Shown here: positions 6,457 to 14,094 of the stretch, piece after piece
Numbering within the stretch: the first letter of the stretch is position 1
How the letters are laid out: every line of letters starts with the position of its first letter
Origin: an uncultured Lentisphaerota bacterium
Lineage (GTDB): Bacteria > Verrucomicrobiota > Lentisphaeria > Oligosphaerales > CAITYL01
NCBI GenBank assembly: GCA_903894975.1
Contig: CAITSE010000204.1
Coordinates: 1 to 41,098 of the forward strand
DNA: 41,098 bases
Reading direction: 5' to 3'
Position numbers and translations under genes: made by a program
The notes under the pieces: generated by a model
Told to the model about the DNA's origin: nothing
The model's database searches: none
The model's input: the letters and a program-made list of their open reading frames with translations, nothing else

Positions 6457-8205
6457 ATGAAACGCCTCATTCTCATCGGCAACCCGAACGTTGGCAAGTC
6501 GGCGCTGTTCACCCGCCTGACCGGGGTGCACACGACGATCTCCAACTACGCCGGCACCACGGTCGCCTTCAAGGCGGGCGAACTCGCGGCGGGCGGCGAG
6601 ACGTTCTCCGTCATCGACACGCCCGGAACGTACTCGCTGGAGGCCGACAACGACGCCGAACGCGTGGCCGCGGAACTGGCCGGATCCGGCGACCTGATCA
6701 TCAATGTCCTGGACGCCACGAACCTGGAACGGAACCTGCTCCTGACCATGCAGCTCCTGGAACGGGGCAAGCCGTTGCTGGTCGTGCTCAACATGTTCGA
6801 CGACGCGCAGCACAAGGGCATCGACATCGACGTGGCCCGCCTCCGGGAATACCTGCGCGTCCCGGTCATTCCCACCTGCGCCCTCAGCGGCGACGGCATT
6901 GCCGACCTGGTTCAGGCCGTCGCGGAAGCGCGGCGGAAACAGGAGGACGGCGGCGGCTTTCCCAGCATCCGGCCCCATGCGTTCCAGGAGAAATGGGAGG
7001 ATCTCGGGCGGATCCTGCCGGCGGTGCAGTCGCTGCGCCACCGGCGGCACACCTTCCTGGAACGGCTGCAGGACGTCTCGGTGCATCCGGTTTACGGCCT
7101 GGCCTTTGCCGCGGCGCTCATGGCCGTGCTGTTCCTGCTCATCCGTTTTTCCGCCGAAGGACTGATCAACTGGGTGATGGATCCGATGTTCGAACACTTC
7201 TATCGGCCGCTGATCGAACGACTCGACGCCGCCCTGGCTGGCCTCCCCGCCCTACAGCACGTGCTCATCGGCGCCCCGGTCGCCGGCAAGATCGAGTTTG
7301 AGCAGAGCCTGGGTGTGCTCACCACCGGCGTCTACGTCGAGCTGGCGGTGGTCCTGCCCTACCTGCTGGTTTTCTATTTCTTCCTGTCGCTCCTGGAGGA
7401 CATCGGCTACCTGCCGCGGCTGGGGGTGGTGCTCGACACCTTCATGCACCGCATCGGCCTGCACGGGTTCAGCGTCATCCCGGTGCTGCTCGGGTTCGGC
7501 TGCAACGTGCCCGGCATCCTGGCCACGCGCTCGCTGGAAACGTCCCGGCAGCGCTTCATCGCCTGCACCCTGATCGCCATTGGCGTCCCCTGCGTCTCGC
7601 TCCAAGCCATGATCTTCAAGCTCGTGGGCGCGATCAGCCTCAGCCATGTCGTCATCGTCTACGCCTACCTGGGCCTGACCATCCTGATCCTGGGGCACCT
7701 GCTGAAATGGGGCGTCCGCGGCCCCCTGCCCGAACTGATCCTGGAAATCCCGCCCTACCGCCAGCCCCAGGCGCGCCAGCTCCTGCTCAAGCTCTACGGC
7801 AATGCCAAGGGCTTTCTGTTCGAGGCGACGCCGCTGATCTTCGGCGGCATCCTGCTGATGAACCTGCTAGACGGCGCCGGGTTCTTCCGGGTCATCGCCC
7901 GCGTCGCCGGCCCGGTCGTCCGCCAGGTCTGGGGATTGCCGGACGGCGCCATCCTGCCCATCGTCATGGGCTTCCTGCGCAAGGACGTGGCGGCCGGCAT
8001 GCTCGTGCCGCTGAACCTGAGCGCGCCCCAGCTCATGACCGCCTGCGTCCTGCTCTCCCTGACCTTCCCCTGCATCGCCACCTTCGCCGTGCTCTTCCAG
8101 GAACTGGGCTGGAAAGACACCGCCAAAAGCGTCGGCGTCATGCTCCTCACCGCCCTCTCCTTCGGCGGCCTGGCGCACCTCCTGTTCCAGCATGTCGCGG
8201 GGTAG
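6457..8205 (+). CDS. feoB: Ferrous iron transporter FeoB
   Basis: The 582-residue inner-membrane protein has an N-terminal G domain and a polytopic C-terminal part. The G domain shows G1 GNPNVGKS at 8-15, G3 DTPG at 54-57 and G4-like NMFD. The membrane part holds the two conserved gate segments, LLGFGCNVPGILATRS and GFLRKDVAAGML, and ends with the PCIATFAVLFQELGW helix. It takes up Fe2+, with nucleotide hydrolysis controlling the pore. It is shorter than E. coli FeoB (773 aa), mainly through short loops, but both gates and the G domain are present, so I judge it intact. Start ATG 6457. It follows feoA, probably as one operon despite the 150-bp repeat-filled spacer. Confidence 0.95.
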   Translation: MKRLILIGNPNVGKSALFTRLTGVHTTISNYAGTTVAFKAGELAAGGETFSVIDTPGTYSLEADNDAERVAAELAGSGDLIINVLDATNLERNLLLTMQLLERGKPLLVVLNMFDDAQHKGIDIDVARLREYLRVPVIPTCALSGDGIADLVQAVAEARRKQEDGGGFPSIRPHAFQEKWEDLGRILPAVQSLRHRRHTFLERLQDVSVHPVYGLAFAAALMAVLFLLIRFSAEGLINWVMDPMFEHFYRPLIERLDAALAGLPALQHVLIGAPVAGKIEFEQSLGVLTTGVYVELAVVLPYLLVFYFFLSLLEDIGYLPRLGVVLDTFMHRIGLHGFSVIPVLLGFGCNVPGILATRSLETSRQRFIACTLIAIGVPCVSLQAMIFKLVGAISLSHVVIVYAYLGLTILILGHLLKWGVRGPLPELILEIPPYRQPQARQLLLKLYGNAKGFLFEATPLIFGGILLMNLLDGAGFFRVIARVAGPVVRQVWGLPDGAILPIVMGFLRKDVAAGMLVPLNLSAPQLMTACVLLSLTFPCIATFAVLFQELGWKDTAKSVGVMLLTALSFGGLAHLLFQHVAG

Positions 8206-8216
8206 GAGGAAGGCGG

Positions 8217-8249
8217 GTCTGTGGCCTGTAGGCTTGTGGTCTGTGAGGG
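8217..8249. repeat. CTGTGG-word repeat downstream of feoB
   Basis: GGTCTGTGGCCTGTAGGC is followed by TTGTGGTCTGTGAGG, the same 7-nt word family as at 3848, 17007 and 18719. It sits 12 bp after the feoB stop, between two convergent genes. The remainder of 8250-8407 shows no gene. Confidence 0.6.
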
Positions 8250-8407
8250 GAAATGCGGGAAGAAGCCCATGGCGATGACAAATCTGTCGGCGTACGTTCC
8301 CAGGCAAGGGGAAGGATGCCCCCTCTCCCACGGAACGCCGCCGGGCGGGGCGAAGACCATCGCCAGGGGGTTCGGAGGCGCGCGAACTGCGCCCCCGACA
8401 ACGCCTT

Positions 8408-9400
8408 TCACACATTCCAGCCGGCGCGGCGGCGGCTGCGGCTGCGGAGAAGGATTAGGAAAAATGGACCGCCGACAAAGGCGGTGATGACGCCGACCGG
8501 GATTTCGGTTTCCATCAGCGACCGGGCCGCAGCGTCGCAGACCGCGAGCAGCAGCCCGCCGCCAATGGCGGCCACGGGCAGCAACCGCCGGTGATCGGCG
8601 CCGACCAGACTGCGGGCCGCGTGCGGCACGACCAGGCCGACAAACCCGATGAGCCCGGCCAGGCTGACGGCGGCGGCGGTCATGGCCGTGGCCAGGATCA
8701 GCCCCAGGGCCAGGCAGAACCTGGCGCGGACGCCGAGGCAGTGCGCCATGTCCGAACCCAGCGTCAGCGCATTGAGATCGCCGGCCAGCAGCCACGCGCC
8801 GGCGAACCCGATCACCACGGGCACGGCGGCGGCCAGGAGCAGCGCCGGGCTCTTGGCCTCGAGATTGCCCAGCATCCACCAGAGGATGTTGTGCATGGCC
8901 GTGTCACTGCTCACGGAAATGCAGAACATCAGCATGCTGGACGCAATGGCGCTGACAATGACGCCGCTGAGGATCAGGCTGTAGACCGAGTGCGCGCCGC
9001 CGCCAGGGTCGCGGGCCAGTCTCACGACCAGCCCCAGCGTGAGCAGGGCGCCGATGAATGCGGCCCCCGGCAGGAAGAAGACCGAGAGCGCGTTGAGTCC
9101 GGCCAGGATGGCCAGGGCCGCGCCCATGGCGGCGCCGCCGCTCACGCCCAACACATACGGTTCGGCCAGTGGATTACGCAGCAGTGCCTGAAAGACCACG
9201 CCGGCACAGGACAGGGCCGCGCCCACCAGAAACCCGGCGGCCACGCGCTGGAGCCGGAGCTGGAGGATGAGCCGCCCACCCGGATCCGCGGTGTCCGGAA
9301 AACCGAAACCCGCGGCCCCGAACAGCAGGCAGGCGGCCAGAAGCGCCAGCGCCGCCGGCGCCAGCCACCAGACCCACAGCCGCCGGTTCTTGTTGTTCAT
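8408..9400 (-). CDS. FecCD/BtuC-family ABC transporter permease
   Basis: The 330-residue protein has about ten hydrophobic segments. Family motifs are RLQRVAAGFLVGAALSCAGV, FQALLRNPLAEPYVLGVSGG, LAGLIGFVGLVVPHAAR and the C-terminal FVGGPFFLILL. Members form the membrane channel of importers for iron-siderophores, heme or cobalamin. No ATPase or binding-protein gene adjoins it, so partners must be elsewhere in the genome. Its position beside feoAB and ferritin suggests an iron chelate substrate, but cobalamin cannot be excluded. The start ATG 9400 is supported by the usual family N-terminus and has no clear ribosome-binding site. Confidence 0.9.
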   Translation of the reverse strand: MNNKNRRLWVWWLAPAALALLAACLLFGAAGFGFPDTADPGGRLILQLRLQRVAAGFLVGAALSCAGVVFQALLRNPLAEPYVLGVSGGAAMGAALAILAGLNALSVFFLPGAAFIGALLTLGLVVRLARDPGGGAHSVYSLILSGVIVSAIASSMLMFCISVSSDTAMHNILWWMLGNLEAKSPALLLAAAVPVVIGFAGAWLLAGDLNALTLGSDMAHCLGVRARFCLALGLILATAMTAAAVSLAGLIGFVGLVVPHAARSLVGADHRRLLPVAAIGGGLLLAVCDAAARSLMETEIPVGVITAFVGGPFFLILLRSRSRRRAGWNV

Positions 9401-9420
9401 GATAGGCTCGGGAAGAATCG

Positions 9421-9526
9421 GGGTTCAGGGGCGAAAGCAGGGTGGGAACGGGGCGATACATGAATCTACAACCACTTCTCGATCTACTGGTTGATTTCTT
9501 AACCATGCCCCCTGAACCCTGAACCC
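9421..9526. repeat. TGAACCC words with complementary partner
   Basis: GGGTTCAGGGG at 9421-9431 is complementary to CCCCTGAACCC at 9509-9519, and the latter continues into a second TGAACCC unit. The block fills the 132-bp gap between the cyclophilin gene and the permease, both on the minus strand. The same heptamer is seen three times in tandem at 14050. Confidence 0.55.
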
Positions 9527-9532
9527 TCTTTT

Positions 9533-10105
9533 TCACGGCAACCGGACGGCGCCGGTGACGGTGATCGGTTCGACGGGCACGTTCTGGTGCCCGCCACGAT
9601 CGCCGGTCTTAACCTTGGCGATGCGGTCCACCACATCCATGCCTTCGACCACACGGCCGAACACGGCATAGCCAAAACTGCGCGGGCTGTTGTCAAGGGA
9701 GGCGTTGTCCGCGAGGCTGATGAAGAACTGGGAGGTAGCGCTGTCCACCTCATTGGTGCGGGCCATGGAGAGAGTGCCGCGAAGATTTTTGAGGCCGTTG
9801 GTCGCTTCGTTTTTGATGGGCGCCCGGGTCGGCTTGCGGGCCATGTCGACGGCCATGCCGCCGCCCTGGATGACAAAACCGGGGATGACGCGGTGAAAGA
9901 CGGTGTCCTTGAAGAAGCCGGAATCCACATAGGCCAGGAAATTCGCAACGCTCACGGGCGCCTTGTCGGCGAAGAGTTCGATGGTGATGTCGCCCTGGCT
10001 GGTGGTGAACTTGACGCGCGGATTGGCGGGGGCTCCGGCGGCGGCGGCGGCCAGGGGCAGCAGCAGGGCGGGAGCGATCAGGTGGCGGATGGTGCGGAGG
10101 TTCAT
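9533..10105 (-). CDS. Periplasmic cyclophilin-type peptidyl-prolyl isomerase
   Basis: The 190-residue protein starts with a signal peptide (positive MNLRTIRH, then a hydrophobic stretch, cleavage near AAAGA at about residue 24). A compact bacterial cyclophilin domain follows. Motifs are FHRVIPGFVIQGG, containing the catalytic arginine, then SMARTNEVDSATSQFFI and FGYAVFGRVVEGMDVVD. It catalyses cis-trans isomerisation of proline peptide bonds, helping proteins fold in the periplasm. The start ATG 10105 has AGGAA upstream. It is probably a single-gene transcript, with the ferritin gene further upstream on the same strand. Confidence 0.94.
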   Translation of the reverse strand: MNLRTIRHLIAPALLLPLAAAAAGAPANPRVKFTTSQGDITIELFADKAPVSVANFLAYVDSGFFKDTVFHRVIPGFVIQGGGMAVDMARKPTRAPIKNEATNGLKNLRGTLSMARTNEVDSATSQFFISLADNASLDNSPRSFGYAVFGRVVEGMDVVDRIAKVKTGDRGGHQNVPVEPITVTGAVRLP

Positions 10106-10196
10106 GGGACGGGTTCCTGAGGGGGTTGAGATACAACGCTCAAACTAACATACAACGTATTTATGGTTAGTCAGTTGTGGTCTATAAGCTATTCTC

Positions 10197-10294
10197 ATTC
10201 GCGTTCATTGGCGTTCATTCGCGGTTAACCTGTGCTTCTTTGGCTAATCCATTCAGGTTTGATTAACCGCGAATGCACGCCAATGAACGCGAAT
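10197..10294. repeat. 32-bp inverted repeat of GCGTTCATT words
   Basis: The left arm 10197-10228 (ATTCGCGTTCATTGGCG...) pairs with the right arm 10263-10294 with a single mismatch and a 34-nt loop. The arms contain a 10-nt word repeat (GCGTTCATTG, GCGTTCATTC). A second small stem, GTTTAAC (10296-10302)/GTTAAAC (10311-10317), adjoins it. The pair lies just downstream of ferritin, so a terminator role is likely. The gap 10106-10352 holds no gene. Confidence 0.75.
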
Positions 10295-10352
10295 AGTTTA
10301 ACTAGTTCAAGTTAAACAGGTATTAGCCAGGATGGTTCATGATGCGATCAGG

Positions 10353-10898
10353 TCAGGGCGCGGCGGCCACGGCGCCGAACTTGCCGACCAGCGGCGGCGG
10401 CAGGGAGAACGCGCGGGCGCCGAGTTCCTTGTCCAAGAACAGCATCCCGTCGCCGGCCTTGGCGCCAAGGAGCTTAAGCTTGGAGCTGATCTCGCCGAAG
10501 TTCGCCTCTTCCTCGACCTGCTCCTCTACAAACCACTTGAGCATGCTCTGGGTCGCGAAGTCGCGCTCCTTGACGGCCACGTCCATGATGTCGTTGATGG
10601 AGGCGGTGACGGTGTATTCGTGCTTGAGGCCGCGCTCGAAGACGTCCAGCGCCGACTTGAAGCTCTGATCGGGCGCGCCCACGGCGCCGAGCTTGACATC
10701 GCCGCCGCGGTCGCAGATGTAATTGTAGAAGATCAGGCCATGGCAACTCTCTTCCTGAGCCTGGATGCGGAGCCATTGGGCAAAGCCCTTGAGGTTTTCC
10801 CGTTCGAACCAGGCAGCCATCTGCAGGTAGAGCCAGGCCGAGTAGTATTCTTTGACGATCTGTTCGTTGAGAGCTTTGGCAACGCGCGGATTGAGCAT
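10353..10898 (-). CDS. ftnA: Ferritin (non-heme, FtnA type)
   Basis: The 181-residue four-helix ferritin oxidises Fe2+ and stores ferric mineral in a 24-mer shell. Ferroxidase-centre ligands are visible in KEYYSAWLYLQM (E and Y), AQEESCHG (E and H) and VEEQVEEE. The C-terminal DGMLFLDKELGAR matches the family. The ORF track extends 35 codons upstream. I choose ATG at 10898 because AGGAGG lies just before it and the family starts MLNP. A sigma70-like promoter is readable upstream at 10968-10995. It lies near feoAB, consistent with an iron uptake and storage neighbourhood. The gene symbol is by similarity. Confidence 0.94.
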   Translation of the reverse strand: MLNPRVAKALNEQIVKEYYSAWLYLQMAAWFERENLKGFAQWLRIQAQEESCHGLIFYNYICDRGGDVKLGAVGAPDQSFKSALDVFERGLKHEYTVTASINDIMDVAVKERDFATQSMLKWFVEEQVEEEANFGEISSKLKLLGAKAGDGMLFLDKELGARAFSLPPPLVGKFGAVAAAP

Positions 10899-10967
10899 GG
10901 GGAGATCCTCCTGGTTGAATCTGGAAACGGCCGTCCCCGATGCGGGAGGCTTCCGGATTGTGACCAC

Positions 10968-10995
10968 TATATAAGCGCAGCCGGTTCTTTTGCAA
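10968..10995 (-). promoter_or_regulatory. putative sigma70 promoter of ferritin
   Basis: On the minus strand TTGCAA (10990-10995) is followed after 16 nt by TATATA (10968-10973). This places a start about 60 nt upstream of the ferritin ATG. No repressor site was recognised. Confidence 0.45.
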
Positions 10996-11115
10996 GGTTG
11001 CAATCAGTCGTTGGGAATATACCGTTTACCGCAAAATACGACCGCTTTATCCAGACCGGGAGTTGCCTGCTGTGGCCAGGCGGTCCGGTTCGGCATCCGG
11101 AATGGGGATTTTCGT

Positions 11116-13845
11116 ATGGCTAGCCAGGACAAAGCCTCAGCGTTGGGACACATCATGCCGCTGGACGGCATCTGGTCGGTAAAGCTTGAGCGGACTCCGG
11201 CCCGGACCCGCGGGTTCGTGACCCTGCCCGGCACGCTGGAAAGCAACGGCATCGGCGACCCGGCGGTTTTTCCCGCGGCCAACGGTCCGGCGCGACCACT
11301 GAGCTTTGCCGGCCCCGCCGTGTTCGAACGCACCGTGAGCATCCCCGACAAATGGGCCGGGAAAAGCCTCCGCCTGTTCCTGGAACTGGTGCACGGCCGG
11401 TCCCAGGTCTGGGTGGATGACAAACCCGCCGAAGGCAGCGGCCGCAGCCTGGCTGTGCCGCACCAGTATGACCTCACCAGCCTGCTCACCCCCGGCGACC
11501 ATGTGCTGCGGCTTCTGGTGGACAACACACTGGCCATCCCCCTTTCCCCGGCCGCCGCCGGCGGGGCCGCAAACCACAACTGGAACGGGGTTCTCGGCCG
11601 TTGCGAATTACGCGTCGCCGACCCCGTGAGCCTGCGTCATGTGGCCGTGACCCCGGATATCCGCAAGCTCACGGCCGTGGCCAAAATCACCGTCGAAAAC
11701 CGCACCGGCGCCATCGTCTCCGGCACCCTCGCGATCAAAGCCGCCACCTGCTCCTCCCCGCAGAAACATGCGCCGCCGGGGTTGTCCCTGCCGGTCGTGC
11801 TCAATCCCGGCGTGAACGCCCTGGAAGCCGTCCTGCCCATGGGCGACCGCGTCCAGTTCTGGGACGAATTCATCCCGGCCGTCTACCGCATGACGCTCGA
11901 CCTGACCTGCACCGGACCCGACCAGCGCCGCCTGCGCGACACCGCCGTCGTCGAATTCGGCATGCGCGAAATCTCCCGCAAAGGCACCCAATTCCATCTC
12001 AACGGCCGCGCCATCCTCCTGCGCGGCACCCACCACCGCGGCCTGTTCCCGGACGACGCGCGGAACCCCGCCGAACCCGCGGGTTGGCTCAAGTTCTTCA
12101 AGGCCGCCCGCGCCCACGGATTCAACTTGGTGCGCTTCCCGGCCTGGTGCCCGCCCGAAGCGGCTTTTGCCGCGGCCGATATCACCGGCGTCTATCTCAT
12201 GCCCGAATCCCCGGTCCTCGGCGACTGTGCCGGGCGCCCGGAACTGCTCTCCTTTGCCTGGAAAGAGGCGGAGCGTATCCTGCACGACTTCGGCGACCAC
12301 CCGTCCTTCCTCTTTTTTTCCATAGGCGACGGCCTGACCGGAAAACCGGAATCCGTCCTGGATCTGATCCGGCACCTGAAAAACCGCGATGCCACCAAGC
12401 TTTATGCCGCGGGAACCGATGCGGAATGGACCCGGGCCGGCTGTAGCCTGGATCCGGCCGCCGCCGACTTCGCCGCCGCCGCCACCCTGGTAACCGTCCC
12501 CGGGGCTCCGGCCTGCTCCCTGCGCCGCACCGGCCCCGGCGAACCGGCCTCTACCGAACCCGATCACGCCGCCGCCGTCCGCGCCCTCCCGGTGCCGTTC
12601 ATCGCCACCGGCCTCGGCCGCCTGGCCGCCCATCCCGGCCTCCACACCCGGGAAAAATACACCGGCCGGCTACGCCCGGCGCACCTGGAAAAATTACGGG
12701 AACGCCTTCTGGAACAGGGGATTGCCGATCGCGCCGCGGACTGGGCCGCCGCTTCCGGTCAGCTCGCCATCCTCCTGGCCAAAGAGGAAATCGAAGCCGC
12801 CATCCGCACCCCCGGCCTCGGCGGATTCCTCTTTTCCGACTTGGAAGACGCACCCGGCCCCGACGGCCTGGCCACCTGCGGGTTCCTGGACGAGTTCGGT
12901 GACAGCAAGGGGATCATCACCGCCGACCGCGTTCGCCGCTTCTGCAGCCCGATCGTCGCCCTGGCCCGTTTCCCCAGATGGGTGTGGACCACCAACGAAA
13001 CCTTGCGCGCCCGCATCGAAGTGGCGCACTATGGCGAAGAAGGCGGCCTGGACATCTCGGTCAATTGGAAGTTCCGGGTCGACGGCACCGTGCTCGCCTC
13101 CGGCACATTCCCATCCCTGGACGTGGCCCAGGGGCGCCTGATAACCGTCGGCGCCATTTCCGTGCCACTGGCCGTCTGCGACGCGCCCGCCAAGGGCACG
13201 CTCTCCGTCGAGGTGCGCGGCGCCGAAGCGGAAAACCGCTGGGACTTGTGGATCTATCCCGACCCCGCCCGGCAGGCCGACCCCGCCCTCCCCGAGGATC
13301 TCACCGTAACCCGGGCCTGGACTCCGGAGGCGCGCAACCGCCTCCTGGCCGGTGGCCGCGTCGTGCTCATCCCCGGCCCGGACGTAAAACTGGCCAACGC
13401 CATCCCGGGCCGTTTCCTGCCCCCCGACGACACCGCCGCCGATCCCGCCGGCGGCGCGGATTGGCCTACCCTCGGCCTCTGGTGCGACGTCTCCCACCCG
13501 GCCTTGGACCACTTCCCCACCGACGCCAGCGCCGGCTGGCAGTGGCGTGACCTGGCCGAACGCTCCCGCGCCGTCAGCCTGGATTTCCTGCCGCCATCCT
13601 TCCGCGCCGTGGTCGAAATCATCGACAACCCCACCCGCTGCCAGCGCCTGGCCTGCCTGTTCGAAGCCCAGGTCGGTCCCGGCCGCCTGCTTTTCTGCAG
13701 CGTAGACCTGGAGACCGCCATGGCCTCCCGTCCCGCGGCGCGCCAGCTCCGGCACAGCCTGCTGGCCTACGCCGCCGGCGACAGTTTCGCCCCGGCCCAG
13801 ACCATTCCCGTCACCGCGGTGGACGCCCTGTTCCAGGCCGGATGA
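11116..13845 (+). CDS. GH2-fold protein, apparent loss of both catalytic glutamates
   Basis: The 909-residue protein has the GH2 layout. An N-terminal galactose-binding-like sugar-binding domain (about 15-165) is followed by an Ig-like domain, a TIM barrel (about 280-600) and a C-terminal beta-rich region. It resembles a GH2 subgroup whose members carry HPSF...SLGNELGG (acid/base) and SHEIGQ (nucleophile). Here the matching segments read HPSFLFFSIGDGLTG and FIATGLGRL. The acid/base position is therefore G406, preceded by D405 where Asn is expected, and the nucleophile position is G499. The flanking family landmarks (KYTG, EEIEAA, DSKGIIT, RRFCSP) are intact. I infer a carbohydrate-binding or scaffold role, or an altered mechanism. 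No signal peptide is evident. I choose ATG 11116 because GGGGAT precedes it and the sugar-binding domain starts soon after. It is divergent from ferritin. Confidence 0.8.
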   Translation: MASQDKASALGHIMPLDGIWSVKLERTPARTRGFVTLPGTLESNGIGDPAVFPAANGPARPLSFAGPAVFERTVSIPDKWAGKSLRLFLELVHGRSQVWVDDKPAEGSGRSLAVPHQYDLTSLLTPGDHVLRLLVDNTLAIPLSPAAAGGAANHNWNGVLGRCELRVADPVSLRHVAVTPDIRKLTAVAKITVENRTGAIVSGTLAIKAATCSSPQKHAPPGLSLPVVLNPGVNALEAVLPMGDRVQFWDEFIPAVYRMTLDLTCTGPDQRRLRDTAVVEFGMREISRKGTQFHLNGRAILLRGTHHRGLFPDDARNPAEPAGWLKFFKAARAHGFNLVRFPAWCPPEAAFAAADITGVYLMPESPVLGDCAGRPELLSFAWKEAERILHDFGDHPSFLFFSIGDGLTGKPESVLDLIRHLKNRDATKLYAAGTDAEWTRAGCSLDPAAADFAAAATLVTVPGAPACSLRRTGPGEPASTEPDHAAAVRALPVPFIATGLGRLAAHPGLHTREKYTGRLRPAHLEKLRERLLEQGIADRAADWAAASGQLAILLAKEEIEAAIRTPGLGGFLFSDLEDAPGPDGLATCGFLDEFGDSKGIITADRVRRFCSPIVALARFPRWVWTTNETLRARIEVAHYGEEGGLDISVNWKFRVDGTVLASGTFPSLDVAQGRLITVGAISVPLAVCDAPAKGTLSVEVRGAEAENRWDLWIYPDPARQADPALPEDLTVTRAWTPEARNRLLAGGRVVLIPGPDVKLANAIPGRFLPPDDTAADPAGGADWPTLGLWCDVSHPALDHFPTDASAGWQWRDLAERSRAVSLDFLPPSFRAVVEIIDNPTRCQRLACLFEAQVGPGRLLFCSVDLETAMASRPAARQLRHSLLAYAAGDSFAPAQTIPVTAVDALFQAG

Positions 13846-13860
13846 ACCAAAACCTTTTTT

Positions 13861-13926
13861 TCTCACGGGGGCACAGGGACACGGAGAAGAGCGATCCTTC
13901 CTCCGTGACTCCGTGTCACCGTGAGA
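13861..13926. terminator. 26-bp imperfect inverted repeat after the GH2-like gene
   Basis: The left arm 13861-13886 (TCTCACGGGGGCACAGGG...) and right arm 13901-13926 (CTCCGTGACTCCGTGTCACC...) match at 21 of 26 positions around a 14-nt loop. A T-run precedes the left arm. The arms use a CCGTG word. It begins 16 bp past the stop codon, so it may end that transcript. Confidence 0.6.
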
Positions 13927-14049
13927 AGATGCATTCTTGTATCTTTGCGGTGCAGGAGAAAACCGCAACTCCCGCTCCGGCGCTATAGTATGCGGCTTGC
14001 CCTTTTCGCTTTGGCGATTGTCGCTTTTACCCCAGGCTTTCCTGACACC

Positions 14050-14070
14050 TGAACCCTGAACCCTGAACCC
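14050..14070. repeat. (TGAACCC)3 upstream of topA
   Basis: Three exact tandem copies of the heptamer TGAACCC end 24 bp before the topA start codon. Two copies of the same heptamer occur at 9513-9526. The function is unknown. Confidence 0.8.
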
Positions 14071-14094
14071 TTGGTTTCCGGACCCCACTCTTCT

